Shown here: positions 23,190 through 34,771 of the stretch, piece by piece
Layout: each line of letters starts with the position of its first letter
Position numbering within the stretch: the first letter of the stretch is position 1
Assembly (NCBI GenBank): GCA_936440205.1
Contig: OW387133.1
Coordinates: 2,756,001-2,820,000, forward strand
Origin: Lepidonotus clava
Taxonomy: Eukaryota > Annelida > Polychaeta > Phyllodocida > Polynoidae
Length of the DNA stretch: 64,000 nt
Reading direction: 5' to 3'
Notes under the pieces: model-generated
What the model saw: the letters and a program-made list of their open reading frames with translations, nothing else
Told to the model about the DNA's origin: nothing
Databases searched by the model: none
Program-made: the position numbers and the translations under genes

Positions 23190-23262
23190 TCATATCATGG
23201 CGAGAACAACGTTTGACAATCCTGTCTTTGATTATCGAATCTATGAAATCATTCAACCTAGG
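23190..23262 (-). repeat. SINE S1 body fragment
   Basis: The sequence around GACAATCCTGTCTTTGATTA and TCGAATCTATGAAATC parallels ACGAATTCTGTCTTTGGTGA then TCGTATCTATGAGATG of the S1 copies at 15250 and 59800. It is a short, diverged piece. Confidence 0.4.
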
Positions 23263-23869
23263 AGCATTTTTCGAGTTGCAGTAAGAGAAGAGAATACTTT
23301 ATATCAAAAGATAACATGATCACTCGGGTGTCATTGAGGTGTTATCCTTAAGGGTAATGGAAGCGACAGGCTAGGGCTGGGTGCTGCACAATAGTATAGC
23401 AAACTGGTGAATTATAACCAGTCCGTCCAAAGAAAATTAGTGAAACTAACTAGAAGGGTAGAGCCCTCTTGTGGAAACAGCGAATGCCCAAAGGGGGGTT
23501 CTAAAATCTATATATGGGGGAGCCATCGTATTCTGTTGTTGCAACCATTAAAATCAAGACGGTTTTACCATTCGCTGCGACTCTTTCCTTTAAAGGCCAA
23601 TGGACCTCATGCCTCCTTCTTCTCTTGCTCCTCCGCCCATCCCCTGTCCTAATTCACTCCAATCCCACACCTTACCCACCCTATCCCCTTCACCCCCTTC
23701 ACCCTCTCATCCCCCTCCCCCCTTCCTTCAACCCATTCAACCCCCCCCCCCCCTTCCACCACCAGCACACCGTACTTCCTTTCCCTTAGATCCTCCGCGA
23801 CTTGACCACCTCCCCCCATCAACCCTCCTCCCCCCCCCCCTCCCCCGCCATCCTCGTTTCCCGTCCTCT

Positions 23870-24300
23870 CGCCGCGGCCTTTTGTACACGTGACCCTCGC
23901 GAGATCCCGCGAGACCCGCCACAATCGACGGGTGCCGCCACCTAGCGGCGGACGATAAAACAAACCGGAAGTGACCCGCCGGGCGCAAAATAACACGTCG
24001 TTTCCGGCGGGGGCTGCGCGCGCAGCAGTCCCCAACCATCACTGCCCCCTTGACATTCACTTCCGGCGTCTCTGATACAATTCTCCGCTGCGCATGCGCC
24101 CCGGTGACACGGCCACGTCGGCCATTTTTGATGGCCTTTTAGTGCCCCGGATGACGGGGTCGGGGGGACGTCAATCAGACCAGGCCGCCCAGTGACCGCC
24201 TGTCGCCCTGGGTGCGACTCAGGGGCGACCCAAGGGCGACGTGCGACAGGTAGGGGCGACAGGTGTGGGGCGGCGCGCTTAGCGCCACTTCCCTATGGGT
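23870..24300. promoter_or_regulatory. CpG-rich promoter-like island
   Basis: A compact set of housekeeping-promoter motifs is present: CACGTGA (E-box), CTCGCGAGATCCCGCGAGA (TCTCGCGAGA type), CCGGAAGTGAC and ACTTCCGGCG (ETS), TGCGCATGCGC at 24089-24099 (NRF-1), GGCCATTTTTGATGGCC (YY1-like GCCAT) and a CTCF-like CCGCCACCTAGCGG at 23935-23948. No coding exon is evident on either side, so orientation is unknown; a bidirectional or lncRNA promoter is possible. Confidence 0.5.
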
Positions 24301-24634
24301 GGTTTTACACTATGCGATATGGGCTGCGATGTGACGATGTCGCAAAGGAACCACACATATTAGACAAAAAGTTCTTTGTTGCATACATGCAATATACTCC
24401 AAATTGCCAATTTTAAACAATCATTTCATTTTTCCATGTGAATTCTCGTTAATAATCATATTACAAGGATGTTCTAGCCCAAGTCGTGTAGCGTAATAGG
24501 GCCTTTGGGTGTCAGGACGGAGGCAGTCTCACGGGGAGAAGAGTAGGTACAAAGAAGTAGTAAAGGGAGGGGACACGGCTTGCTTAGCTTTTTTAGTTTT
24601 TTAGCAACTTTGCGGCCCTAAAGCAACATTATTG

Positions 24635-24804
24635 CAGTGGCGGATTTAGAGGAGGAGGGGAGGGAGCGCTGGGGCGCGCCCCCCTCCTTAATTGACCAAT
24701 TTTAGATCTTTTTTAATGTAAAATTGTGCCAAAAGTCATTAAGGATGATTTTTTTCCAATAGCGCCCCCCCCCCTTTTTTTTTCAAAATCCTGGATCCGC
24801 CACA
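24635..24804. mobile_element. hAT-like MITE
   Basis: The left end is CAGTGGCGGATTTAGAGG and the right end is AATCCTGGATCCGCCAC, an inverted GGCGGATyyAGG terminus pair. The 170-bp interior holds a C-run and a T-run and no coding. Confidence 0.7.
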
Positions 24805-25103
24805 GTACTGACCTTGTCCAAAATGAGCAAGAAAGATTTTAAAACAAAATCAATCACGTAATTGAACTTGATATTATCTGGGTTTGAATAATCAAAAGAC
24901 AAGATGAATGTCTGAAAAGGTGAGAATAACACAATGTATGAGAACTGAAGGTATTCCTGCTGTTCAGGCCTGCAACAGCTATTTAGCTTTTTTTCCCCTT
25001 TTTATTTCGAAGTTTTAGCCTGGGCCAATTTATTTATATAACATGAATTCATTCTTATTTCAAATTTCAACATTTGAACTTTGACCAGTAAATGGAACTC
25101 AAT

Positions 25104-26093
25104 AAGGTCGGGTAATATGGGCATAGCAGGTAATATGGGCACCCCCAATATTTCATATTTCTGTCAGATCTAAGTCCTATAACAACGTGTGGAACCATAA
25201 AACATTGGCATAGACCACTTATTTTCAGAAAATTACCATATATTCAACATTCTTCTATTCCCAAATCATGGTTGTATTATGATTATCCATACCATCGGTT
25301 AGATATTATTTGATTGAATTATACAGAAAATTGAACACCTATTCATTATTCATTGTATATATATCATATTACATAGATATAAAAGATAATACTGTATAAT
25401 GTATCACATCAAAGGAAGTCAATTGTAACATCTGGAAGAGCAGATATGATCTGATGATGACAAATAAAATTATTATCAAAAAAAAAAAAATATATATATA
25501 TTTATTGAGAGTTGCTACAAATACTTTAAGAGGGTATCTGAACTTGCTTGCATGCTGCCACATAATCACTCATAAAATCCAAGTCAGTAGGAATATCTTA
25601 GCCATTCAAATGCCACATCAGAGTGCAACCTTTCAAGCACAAGTAGAAACCACAATCAAAGATATAGGAGAAATAGCTATTATTCTATAAAGGATCTATG
25701 AAAGACTGTTTTTAAGGGTAATATGGGCACCCCCGAAAAAATCCCATAGTATCCTATGGGAAGTCTAATAATTATGGGCAGGGTTCTTGTCCTGCCCATA
25801 TTAGCCTCCTTCATTTGTCACTTGCTACAGGGCTAAAACGGGCAGGTTTGCCTGTATTACCCTTAAATAGAGGGTGCCCATATTTCCCTGTGGTGGGTAA
25901 TATGGGTTTTGAAAATGCAAAAACTTATTTTCTCCATATATTATTTATTTCTTAAGCTGGATGGTCAATAACCCAGTTATTTCTTCAATTACTGATAACA
26001 GTTCCATAAAAGAAAACAAAAATGAGTTATGATAATTTCTCTTGATATCACAGCCATGGGTCCTTAAGGTGCCCATATTACCCGACTTTACCC
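25104..26093. mobile_element. ~1-kb TIR element (GGGTAATATGGGCAC family)
   Basis: The termini GTCGGGTAATATGGGCA and TGCCCATATTACCCGAC are perfect inverted repeats. The same word recurs internally near 25132, 25719 and, inverted, near 25868, as subterminal repeats do. No transposase frame is present, so this is a non-autonomous element. The superfamily is not assigned. Confidence 0.75.
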
Positions 26094-26477
26094 TATAGAC
26101 AAAGAAAATGGCTTTTTTAAGGGTTTTGATATGCAATAATCTTCAGGGTAGGCTAACCCTTTGGTCGCCGTGTACCTTTTTGCCCAAATTCTATAGATTT
26201 GAGGCGGTGTTATTTAACAGAGACTTGCATCATTCCAAAGGAATTTTACTTTAGATAGTTACAAAAAGAGAAATATTTTTGAGTGGCTTCACCAACTACT
26301 TCCGGTCAGAAACAATGTATTTCCGCTTACTCTGATTGGCTGAATTGGGGCTGTGTCAAACGCACTCCCATTTTGGCCAAACGATTTCTTTTCTTAATGT
26401 TAAATTCCTATGCCCGAGGACGCAGACACAAATTTCTACTATAGAACGCCCCCCCCCCCTTGTTTTCAAATTCCATG

Positions 26478-26666
26478 CAGTGGCGGATTCAGGATTTTGA
26501 AAAGAATGGGAGGGGGTCGCTAATGGAAAAATATTTCCTCAATTACTTTTTGGCCGAATTATTCATTAAAAAAGTCTAAATCCCCCCCCCCCCCCCACCA
26601 AAAAAAAAAAGAAAAAAAAAAAGGAGGGTGCGCGCGCCCCCGCATTCCCCTCTAAATCCGCCACTG
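26478..26666. mobile_element. hAT-like MITE
   Basis: It runs from CAGTGGCGGATTCAGG to CCTCTAAATCCGCCACTG, inverted termini of the hAT-like family, with CCATG on both outer sides as a possible target duplication. The interior is a C-run and A-run pair and is non-coding. Confidence 0.75.
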
Positions 26667-27289
26667 CCATGGATCCTCCCTGGAATCTGGGCACATTTCT
26701 TTGGGACGCATGGCGTAGTATAAATAGCCCAGCATCCCACTCACAAAGAGGGTCAGGAACCCAGTAGTGGGGGGGGGGGGGGCAGGGGGGGGGGGGCACT
26801 CCACCCACTGCAAAACGGGTCACAGAAGCTATGGCTGTAACTTTCATCTGGGCTGAAAAAGGGGGGCTGTAACTGACTCAGGAAGTCCCAAAAGGGGGGC
26901 TGGGAGGGACACCATACTGTGGGAGCTGTTGTGTTTAGGTTATCTAATCAGGGGAAAAGCACCAAGGATCAGTCCTTGTGATTGCCTGAGTAACAATTTG
27001 AGGTAAAATCTCATTTTTAAGCTGTGTCTGTAAGTAAATGGTATAGCTGCAGAAAAAAACAATGGTCGGTAGATTCACGTCTAAGGGGGCTGTTCAATTA
27101 AAACAGAGAGCTGTCTCCTTGGAAAACCGGGGCTGCAGCTTTGTTTTGGGTACCTACCCTAAAAGAGTCAGTGCCCCCTCCCCCCCTCCGGGATCAGGAC
27201 TTAAAGCAGCCCTCTCTCCCACTCTGACATTCTCCCAGCCGACCCTCTGTTCTCTAACCCCTCCTTTCACCCTCTGTCAACCCGAGCCG

Positions 27290-27600
27290 TCTCTGGTGGG
27301 AGAGTGATCCGCGTCTCGCGGCCTCTGGTGGGAGAGTGATCCGCGTCTCGCGGCCTCTGGTCGGAGAGTGATCCCCGTCTCGCGGCCTCTGGTGGGAGAG
27401 TGATCCCCGTCTCGCGGCCTCTGGTGGGAGAGTGGTCCCCTTCTCGCGGCCTCTCGTCTCAGGTCTCGCGGTGAGCGGTAATTGCCCCCATCGGAGGCGG
27501 CCATTTCCCGTGCTCGTCGCTGATTGGTCAGTTTGGCCGTGATTAGGTTGTCCACCCACCCTTCCCCTCCCCCCGACGCCCTAACTACCGCAACGTGCAC
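27290..27600. promoter_or_regulatory. 32-bp CpG-rich repeats beside a CCAAT/YY1-like promoter patch
   Basis: Five ~32-bp units of CTCTGGTGGGAGAGTGATCC plus GCGTCTCGCGGC span 27293-27455. Directly after come GCGGCCATTTCCCG (YY1-like) and CTGATTGGTCAG (an inverted CCAAT box with NF-Y context). This combination resembles a CpG promoter, but no gene start is identifiable. Confidence 0.4.
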
Positions 27601-28062
27601 CTGTCTATTGTGACCTTTTGTTTGACACAGATTTCTGTTTTCCAAATTTCAGAATTTATTGGTACTTAGGTAATACCATTTGCAACATACATATTATGTC
27701 ACTTTGTATAGTAATTTGATGTGTGTTTACATAACACATATCCCATTATCTTCTTCCTACATTTTTGTATTGAAAAATAAAATCATTTAGAAATCTTTTT
27801 ATAACAACCTGTTTTAATGATCCAGAGCACTGACACCCAGATATTTGAAAACAAAAGATAGTTTTTCATTAAAAAAACACCCCCAAAATCAGTTTAGAAT
27901 TGATGAAATCTCAGCTTTTAATTTTTTGATAATTCTATTAGAATCAAAAGATAGAGAAAAATATGACATTTTAAATTATTATGTTGTTTGTTGGGATAAG
28001 AGCGACATAAAGACATATACTGATGATTTCTTGAATTGACCAATGACTACCGGTGTCTATCC

Positions 28063-28498
28063 TTAAAGGTGAAGCGCAAAGGAAAAGACGAAAATGCCAA
28101 ATATGCTAAGATCCTCTTGATTGATCTATATTATTAGCAGCATTAGACTAAAATTAGCATATTTTATTAATATGATAAGCTAAATAAGCTTTTGTTGGGA
28201 GAGTGAATACACTCTCACAGCTTATCTCACAGGGCTGTGATGTCATCTAGGCTCTCAGTCACAGGTGTTTGTGTGTGCAGTCACCCATAGCATGGGCCTT
28301 ATCAGCTGGGTCTACAGGTGTGAAAGAGCCTAGATGACGTCACCTGCCCTCAATAGAAGCCACTATGGAACTTAATTTGTAAATATCAATATCTCATATA
28401 TCTATGATATGTTGAAAGTGTTTTTTGCAGATATATATGAAGAAATACATATTCAGTATAATATGCCAATTTAAATTGCCTTTGCGGTTCTCCTTTAA
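28063..28498. mobile_element. TTAA-flanked MITE, Kolobok-like ends
   Basis: TTAA plus AAGGTGAAGCGCAAAGG at the left and CCTTTGCGGTTCTCCTTTAA at the right are inverted. TTAA followed by AGG(A/T)GAA is a form I associate with Kolobok elements. Internally ATGTCATCTAGGCTCT and AGAGCCTAGATGACGTCAC form a second dyad. Confidence 0.7.
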
Positions 28499-28535
28499 GG
28501 ATGTCAGGCGGGAGATGTAGGTTGAAGGTCATCAT

Positions 28536-28817
28536 AAAGGCCATATTCCACTTTTCAGTAGGTAGCAATTGCAGATGCTTTCCTTAGGTACCGCAAACCA
28601 TTTGCAGTTTTTATACCAACATGTTGGTATCCCCGACTGCAAGCAACCAATAGAAAACCTATATAAAATCATTTGCGGTAGCACCTAACACAAGCAAATA
28701 CCACAAGCATTTCCTTTATTCCATCTTGCGCCACCCTACCGCAAGCAAGTTTGCGTCTTTTTTTGTGTCTTTTCATAGTACCGCAAGCAAGTGCCGTATA
28801 GTGGAATATAGCCTTTT
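28536..28817. mobile_element. MITE family M6, compact copy
   Basis: Inverted ends AAAGGCCATATTCCAC and GTGGAATATAGCCTTTT enclose repeated CCGCAAGCAA/TTGCGGT words. Near the middle is the palindrome TACCAACATGTTGGTA. This copy holds that core once, whereas a relative at 33227 has it tandemly amplified. Confidence 0.7.
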
Positions 28818-29155
28818 AGACGGCAGGGAATGTACCCATATAACCTTTAGCCCTGGGAATGCCATCCGTGATATGCAATTACCACACATACTCTGGTCAT
28901 TCCGAACTTGTGCACTGTGACGCAGGTTATCGTTGTGGTAAATCAAATACGGGAAATCCAATTCCTGCCATTTCACAGAACATTTTTGCCATTTTGCAGG
29001 TAGGTAATATGATGGATGGGTAATGTACCTGGAAAGGTGCACTGTCATTATTGCTACCATCTCTCATGGTAGACAATGCTCAGAGCTGGGAATTGCAGGG
29101 TACAACTAATACCCCTAAAAGTTAAGTTATATCGAATGATACAATCACATAATCT

Positions 29156-29454
29156 GGGGGCCGTTCCATAAAAATTTCACGATAATCACATTTAGAATAC
29201 GATACGATACTTTTTTTATATTTTTTTTATCAAACTTAAACTATATAGCAACCTTCCCACACCACATACATATATTTTCATGTATTAATCTTTGTGAAAA
29301 TATATATTTTTAAAATCGCAATATTTTAAAATTAAAGTCACGATACTCCGATTAGTCTTAGGCATTGGCGATAATATTTTGAGCGTCGCTAATTATTTAT
29401 GGACGTGCTTTGACTTGCGATAATTATTGCCAATTTTTTTATGGAATGCTATCC
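29156..29454. mobile_element. MITE with TTCCATAAAAATT ends
   Basis: GGGCCGTTCCATAAAAATT at the left pairs with AATTTTTTTATGGAATG.. at the right. A related single end occurs at 47248-47310 (GGGGCCATTTCATAGAAATT). There is no coding inside. Confidence 0.6.
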
Positions 29455-30896
29455 TGGACACTCTCTCTCCTTTCACTTGTACTTCCCCATCAGTACCTTC
29501 ATTAACGTCTTCATGAAGATCATCGTCATCCACCATCCGAAGCTGTCATACCTGCATTGCATGGGGTGACCTGGACCAAACTCCCGCTTCCACTCTCAGC
29601 TCAGTTTGGCGCTACTGACTAGCTCATACCCTTTACAGACTAGCCCCAGAATGAGCACTGTGGCTGTATTGAACTATCATTTTGAGGTTAGTCTTTAACG
29701 GGAAATAGGCAGACCTGAAGCAAAGTCCCACTTCTACATACTACTACCATCTCAGTTTGATTCTAATATAGCTTCTGAAGGACATACATACATACATACA
29801 TACATACATACATACATACATACATACATACATACATACATACATACATACATACATACATACATACACTGTAGAAAGTCGGGCTTAAATTTCAACTAAT
29901 ATCCAAATAATAATATCTGAACTAATGTTAAGATAACATTAACTTTAATAAACTCTCTGTCTAGGCCCTTATTGTTAAGATAATCATAACGTTCTAAAAA
30001 CGTCAAAGACCGTTATCAGAACGTTCTGTCAAGTTACATCCTTGGCTGGGAAAGTATCACCCTTTTACAGCATGCTAGACTAGTTACGCCCAAGACCGCT
30101 AGGTGCTCAAACTAGGACTGTTAACTGGCAACCATTTTTGGTGAAAATCTCCACCTTAATCCCAGCATGCTTTGGGGCCACTGGTATATGGTAGGTATGA
30201 CCATAAATCAGCCAGCACCCAAACAACCATCAAAGGGGTTCCCCGTGCCATTTAAAGATGGCCATTAAAAGAATTCCTTGCAAATTTTAAGTAGCCACTA
30301 GTAGCCATGGACTCTTGTGGATGTATGTACCTTATATATAAGAGGTAAGTAGGTCATGAAAGGACTAACAGCATGCAGGCAGGAAACGTCTCCACATAAG
30401 TAAAGTAGTCCCAGAAATAGGCCTGGAATAAGGCCTGCTCTAGCCTAAAGGTGAGGCAGTGGTGGTAGGTGTAGGCGGAGATAAGCCTAGCTCTGATACC
30501 TGATAGACCTCATCAGTGTGGTGTAGGTTAGAGATCACCTATTTTTCGCCATAATATGCAGGGTTCATTGGCTGGATGTATCGAAGGGGGGTGGGGTGGG
30601 CAGAACGAGGGTTGGTTCGCCAAGTGCACATTCGTAGGAAAACCTCTGTACAAAATATTTACATTTATTCCTTAAGTTTGAAGGCCTATTACCCACAATG
30701 GATTATTGGTTATTTTCCAAATAGTTTTGCTCTTTTTTATCGAGCCTCTAATTTCCTAAATCTTTCTAATGCCAACAGTTTCGGCATTTAAGGTCCTATG
30801 AGGTATGAGACTTGGATCTTGAGATTGAAAAGACTCAAAACATCCCTTCTCACCTTGGGTATAAAATAAGTTTTTTATGACACATTTAATGAGGGT
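29455..30896. other. No gene seen
   Basis: This is non-coding spacer with a (CATA)n microsatellite at 29782-29868 and, at 29880-30055, a fragment ending ACATCCTTGGCTGGGAAAG that matches the right end of the TA-target MITE family at 34156. Otherwise nothing is recognisable. Confidence 0.5.
29782..29868 (+). repeat. (CATA)n microsatellite
   Basis: About 21 uninterrupted CATA tetranucleotides. Confidence 0.97.
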
Positions 30897-31032
30897 CAGC
30901 GGCGGATCCAGGAGACAAAAGTTTTGAATCTTAAATTTGGAAGATCTGTGTAAATCTGTTGTTATTATTTTTCATTTCTAAAAGGGGACCAGGGTTTGCC
31001 ACCCCCACCCCCCTTGAAGCACTGGCTCTGGG
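30897..31032. mobile_element. hAT-like MITE fragment
   Basis: The left end GGCGGATCCAGGAG and the internal words GGAAGATCTGTGTAAA, GGGGACCAGGGTTTGCC and CACTGGCTCTGG match 16086-16336. The right terminus is less clear. Confidence 0.5.
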
Positions 31033-31527
31033 TTGATAATATAATATCCTTATACCTTGCTGTGTAATGAAACGGTTTGGAAACGGTTCAGAATGCACCA
31101 CACCTAACGTTATACCTGATCCAAACGTCCCCCGAACTACCACTTTTGTGCTGCTGGACTGCTTTGACCTGCAAGGCGAAGTAATCTTATCATGCTATTG
31201 GTGAGTTTTCTACCTACGTAGCAGAGTGTACACTCACAGACTCATATTTGACGCGGTGGCAGATGTCGTTGCAGAATGCACCACGCCTAACGGTATACCT
31301 GATCCAAACGTCCCCCGAACTACCACTCTTGTATATCCCAGGTTATAAGCAGTCGGCAGGTTTGATTTAGAATTAGTATCATTATCTGTGTTAGAGTATT
31401 AAGTTACTGCCAGCCCGTGGTCCATGGGGCTTATTATTATGTCAGCATCTCCAACCACCCCCTCCCAGCTCCAGTCCGGGTAAGGGATGTGGTTAGGCCA
31501 AAAAAATAAAGAAGGAAAAAGAGGGAC

Positions 31528-31792
31528 CTTCCATAAAGTATGCACGCATCCAGGGGGTGGGGTCAAGGGCTAATCCAGGGGGGGGGGGGGGGGGTCCTGG
31601 GGGTCCTGATCCCTCCCTTTTGCTGGACCCCTAAACTACAGGGGAAATGTGCGTATGTGTGAATGCATGTCGTTTTAGTACTGAACCTTTATGCTGACCC
31701 CCTTTTCGAAAATCCTGTATCCGCCCCTCGGGGTGGGGGGTCTGAGATTTTTTTTAAATGTGCGTACGTACTAAGTGGAAGTCCCCTAATGT
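31528..31792. mobile_element. TIR element with GGGACTTCCA..ACGCA ends
   Basis: GGGACCTTCCATAAAGTATG plus CACGC at the left and GCGTACGTACTAAGTGGAAG plus TCCC at the right are inverted. The interior is a long G-run and Pro-rich junk. It also contains CGAAAATCCTGTATCCGCCC, a hAT-like end, so an element of that type has probably inserted into it. Confidence 0.55.
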
Positions 31793-32450
31793 TGTGTTCA
31801 GGGTTCACGACCGACCCTATATTTAGGAGACCTGACCCTAATATAATGTTTGTGAAAATCAAATTGATTAGACTAAGATGAGTGAATAAACTTTAAATGG
31901 CCTAAGTATTATCAAAATATGCATTGCCAATTTTAAGAAACGTTGAAGATATGGTATCAAGGACGTTGCTAATTAATAATTATAAATGAGTATTGATCAT
32001 TGCTGTTAAAAATATAATCATAATTATAAAAAAATAAATCCCGAACTACCGACCCTATATATTTTAGAGGCATGAGGACTCAAGAATATGTTTTTGCTTG
32101 GCCTTAGACACCAAGTCACCTCTGGGAGCTAGGTAGGACTGACAGCAGGAGTTTTACACAGAGAGTATTACAGGGATTAAGTTTCATTGAGACTGGACAG
32201 TGAGACAGGTAGAAAAATACAGAATCAGATTATAAATCCGATTACTCTCTGACTGCTGCGTTTTTGTGAGCCCTTAATTATAGTTTTTAGTATTATAGCT
32301 TATGGGAAGGGCTCACTCAATCAGTCATGTCTTTTGTAGGTATTTGGGCTTTGATCTGATTGCCTGGTTACACAATCTTACATAAAAGTAGCTACAGGCC
32401 TTTGTCCACCGGCATGCATTTGTAAGCAAGGACAATTAGTGTGCATCAAG
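31793..32450. other. No gene seen
   Basis: AT-rich spacer. Near 32425-32462, words such as AATTAG, CAAGTG and TAATTGAG resemble homeodomain sites, but such words occur by chance in AT-rich DNA. Confidence 0.4.
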
Positions 32451-32476
32451 TGTAATTGAGTGGGCAGGCCTCTCCC

Positions 32477-32541
32477 CTGCACCCTCCCCCACCCCAACTC
32501 CTTGAACTCAGTTCAAGGAGTGGGGGTGGGGGAGGGTGCAG
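32477..32541. repeat. 65-bp near-perfect palindrome
   Basis: Two 32-bp arms (32477-32508 and 32510-32541) around a single C are inverted copies with one mismatch. The left arm starts CTGCACCCTCCCCC and ends TTGAACT. A second hairpin, GTCACCTGCA with a 10-base loop and TGCAGGTGAC, lies at 32619-32648. It can extrude as a cruciform. Confidence 0.9.
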
Positions 32542-33055
32542 TTTGAGAAGCCAGAAGTGGGTTACATAACCAGTATTTGAGCCAATCAACCTCACCCCTC
32601 CACATTAGGACCTCCACTGTCACCTGCAGGTGGGTGGGTGCAGGTGACCTAGTACTAGTAGGAGGAGCCCCTTTCCTAAGCCCCTCCCTGAGTTGTGTGT
32701 GACAGCAGGAGTGGTGGTGGTGGTCACTACTCATAGCCCATATAGCCTTCTGGTTGTAGGAAGGCCTTCAGTTTATTGAGGGACACCATTGCTATAGATT
32801 ACATACATTAGATATATTGACATTTCGTTCAGTTACCTTTCAAACACAATGAAATGTCCATTGTTATGTTAAGGGCGAACATCGATCGTTCCAACGCTCG
32901 GAACTTTGATAGTCATTTGCTTCTTGTTTTTTTGTAATTTGAAAGTTCTTCTTCTGAGAAAAGGGATAATTCACAGATGCAAGACTCTGTTTACTTGTAT
33001 ACGTGCGTGAGCCTTAATCAGGGTGCATTCTGGGTAATATCTGGGTAATATCTCG

Positions 33056-33107
33056 CTGTTTGTGCCAACCCACGCAACAGCGAGACCCGTTATGCGACGG
33101 AGCACTG
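33056..33107. mobile_element. TIR family M4, single end
   Basis: CAACAGCGAGACCCGTTATG followed by CGACGGAGCACTG is the same terminus seen at 17221-17242 and 41750. No partner end is found nearby, so this is a solo remnant. Confidence 0.5.
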
Positions 33108-33226
33108 GATCACACTTTATGTATATTTTACAGGTTGATTTTATTTGTTTCCTTTAAATGGTTTTTATATTCACTAATTGCACAATTGTTATGGGTTTCC
33201 CCATGCTTTTGTTCACAAAATATATA

Positions 33227-33789
33227 TAAGCCCGTATTCCACATATTCCACGTATTGCCGCTGATTTCAATAACCGATAGGGAGCATAAAGGTTATCCAT
33301 AGACATATTACAATCAGTACCCAACACTTCGAATACAAACAAACGCAAGCATTTCTAGGAACACATAGTGGAATATGGAATTTGCTTGCATTCAGACTTG
33401 CGTTTAAGGAACACAAGTTGAAGTATGTTATTTTCTATGGGATACCGACATGTTGGTATTTTTTATGGGATACCGACATGTTGGTATTTTCTATGGGATA
33501 CCGACATGTTGGTATTTTCTATGGGATACGGACAAGTTGGTATTTTCTATGGGATACGGACATGTTGGTATTTTCTATGGGATACGAACATGTTGGTATT
33601 TTCTATGGGATACTGACATGTTGGTATTTTCTATGGGATACCGACATGTTGGTATTTTTTATGGGATACCGACATGTTGGTATTTTCTATGGGATCCCGA
33701 CATGTTGGTAACTGAAATGCAAGCAACTTACGTTTCCTGTCCATCGCAAATGCAAAATGCTGTGTAACGCATAGTGGAATATAGCCTTA
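33227..33789. mobile_element. MITE family M6 carrying an amplified core
   Basis: Ends AAGCCCGTATTCCAC and GTGGAATATAGCCTTA are inverted and match 28536-28817. GCAAGCA/TGCTTGC words lie inside each end. The centre is a ten-unit tandem array (33437-33716), which makes this copy about twice the length of its relative. Confidence 0.75.
33437..33716 (+). repeat. 28-bp tandem array inside the MITE
   Basis: Ten units of GGGATACCGACATGTTGGTA plus TTTTCTAT repeat at 28-bp steps with few differences. Because 28 is not a multiple of 3 the array is open in several frames with a 28-residue peptide period; this is not a gene. The core TACCGACATGTTGGTA is the central palindrome of the MITE family. Confidence 0.92.
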
Positions 33790-34155
33790 ACAGGCATACT
33801 GTAGTTGTATATCTCGAAAAGAATCAATATATTATTCATAAGAAAAGCAATATAGTTGAAACTAATTTTAAAAAGTCTGTACACAGGAACCTCAGCCGCC
33901 CGTTCATTTTTGAAGGAGAATTCAGAGTAATTCCCCTACGGCGGTGACTGTAAAATGCTGATGGGGCAAAAAGAGTTTCCGGGATCCGCAGGTGGGACCA
34001 CAAGGGGGGGGGGGGGGGGGGTAGGCATTGTATACAGGCCGGGGGGGGGGGCTAGTTTTCAAAAAGAGGGAGAGAGAGCAGTTGACTTGACAGTTAGATC
34101 ACACAACAGAGCTTTACCTAAAGGTCAAAATTCTTAGTTAATCTCCGAAATAATA

Positions 34156-34521
34156 CCCAGCCAGCTTGCGACGTAACAGAAACGTTCTGCAACCATACTT
34201 TTTTAGTCAGTTTGTTACTTACTAAGATGGAACGTAACAATAACGTTATTGATGGTGAGGTTGAAACCTCACCAAATTGGAATGTTATTATAACTTTATT
34301 TTTTGGTGAGGTTAGGACGAAACAAAAACAGAATGTTATAAGAATGTTCTGTTTAGGTCAAAGAACATAACCAGAACGTTATAATAACGTCACAGCGCAA
34401 CGTCGCAGCAGTAGGTCGCAGTGACGTAATTGGAAGTCATCAAAAGAACGTAACAAGAACCAAACCAAAACCAAATAGAACGTTACTACAATGTTATTAT
34501 AACATCACAAATCCGGCTGGG
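34156..34521 (+). mobile_element. TA-target MITE family M7, copy 1
   Basis: TA flanks both ends (34154-34155, 34522-34523), and the termini are CCCAGCCAG.. and ..CCGGCTGGG. The body is full of GTAACGTT/AACGTTC dyads and the direct words GGTGAGGTT. TA target duplication is typical of Tc1/mariner relatives; the terminal sequence itself does not decide the family. Confidence 0.75.
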
Positions 34522-34771
34522 TATCCCTGCTTGATTTTGCAACATCAAATTGCCCAGATATTCGGCGTCTGTAAATGATTAAAATTTAAACCCGTAGAGT
34601 TTCTCGGGATCCGCGCATGGAGGCAGATGGGACGACGTGGGTGCGGGGAGGGGGGCTATTTTATACTGGGAATGGGTGGGGGTTGTAAAACTATCATTAA
34701 AAAATCCACGAGAGGTTTGGCAGTGGGATGTGCTTCCCGCTAGAACGAGGGCGCCATTCCACAAAATGTTA

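Noticed and set aside
32477-32541. Precursor microRNA
   Set aside because: The arms leave a one-base loop and are low-complexity C- and G-rich, unlike a pre-miRNA hairpin.
33437-33716. CRISPR-like regular spacing
   Set aside because: Units are contiguous with no unique spacers, no cas genes occur and the DNA is clearly animal.
33382-33767. Repetitive ~105-residue frames (MGYRHVGIFYG type) in three registers
   Set aside because: The 28-bp tandem array produces the same 28-residue cycle in every register; it lies inside a MITE.
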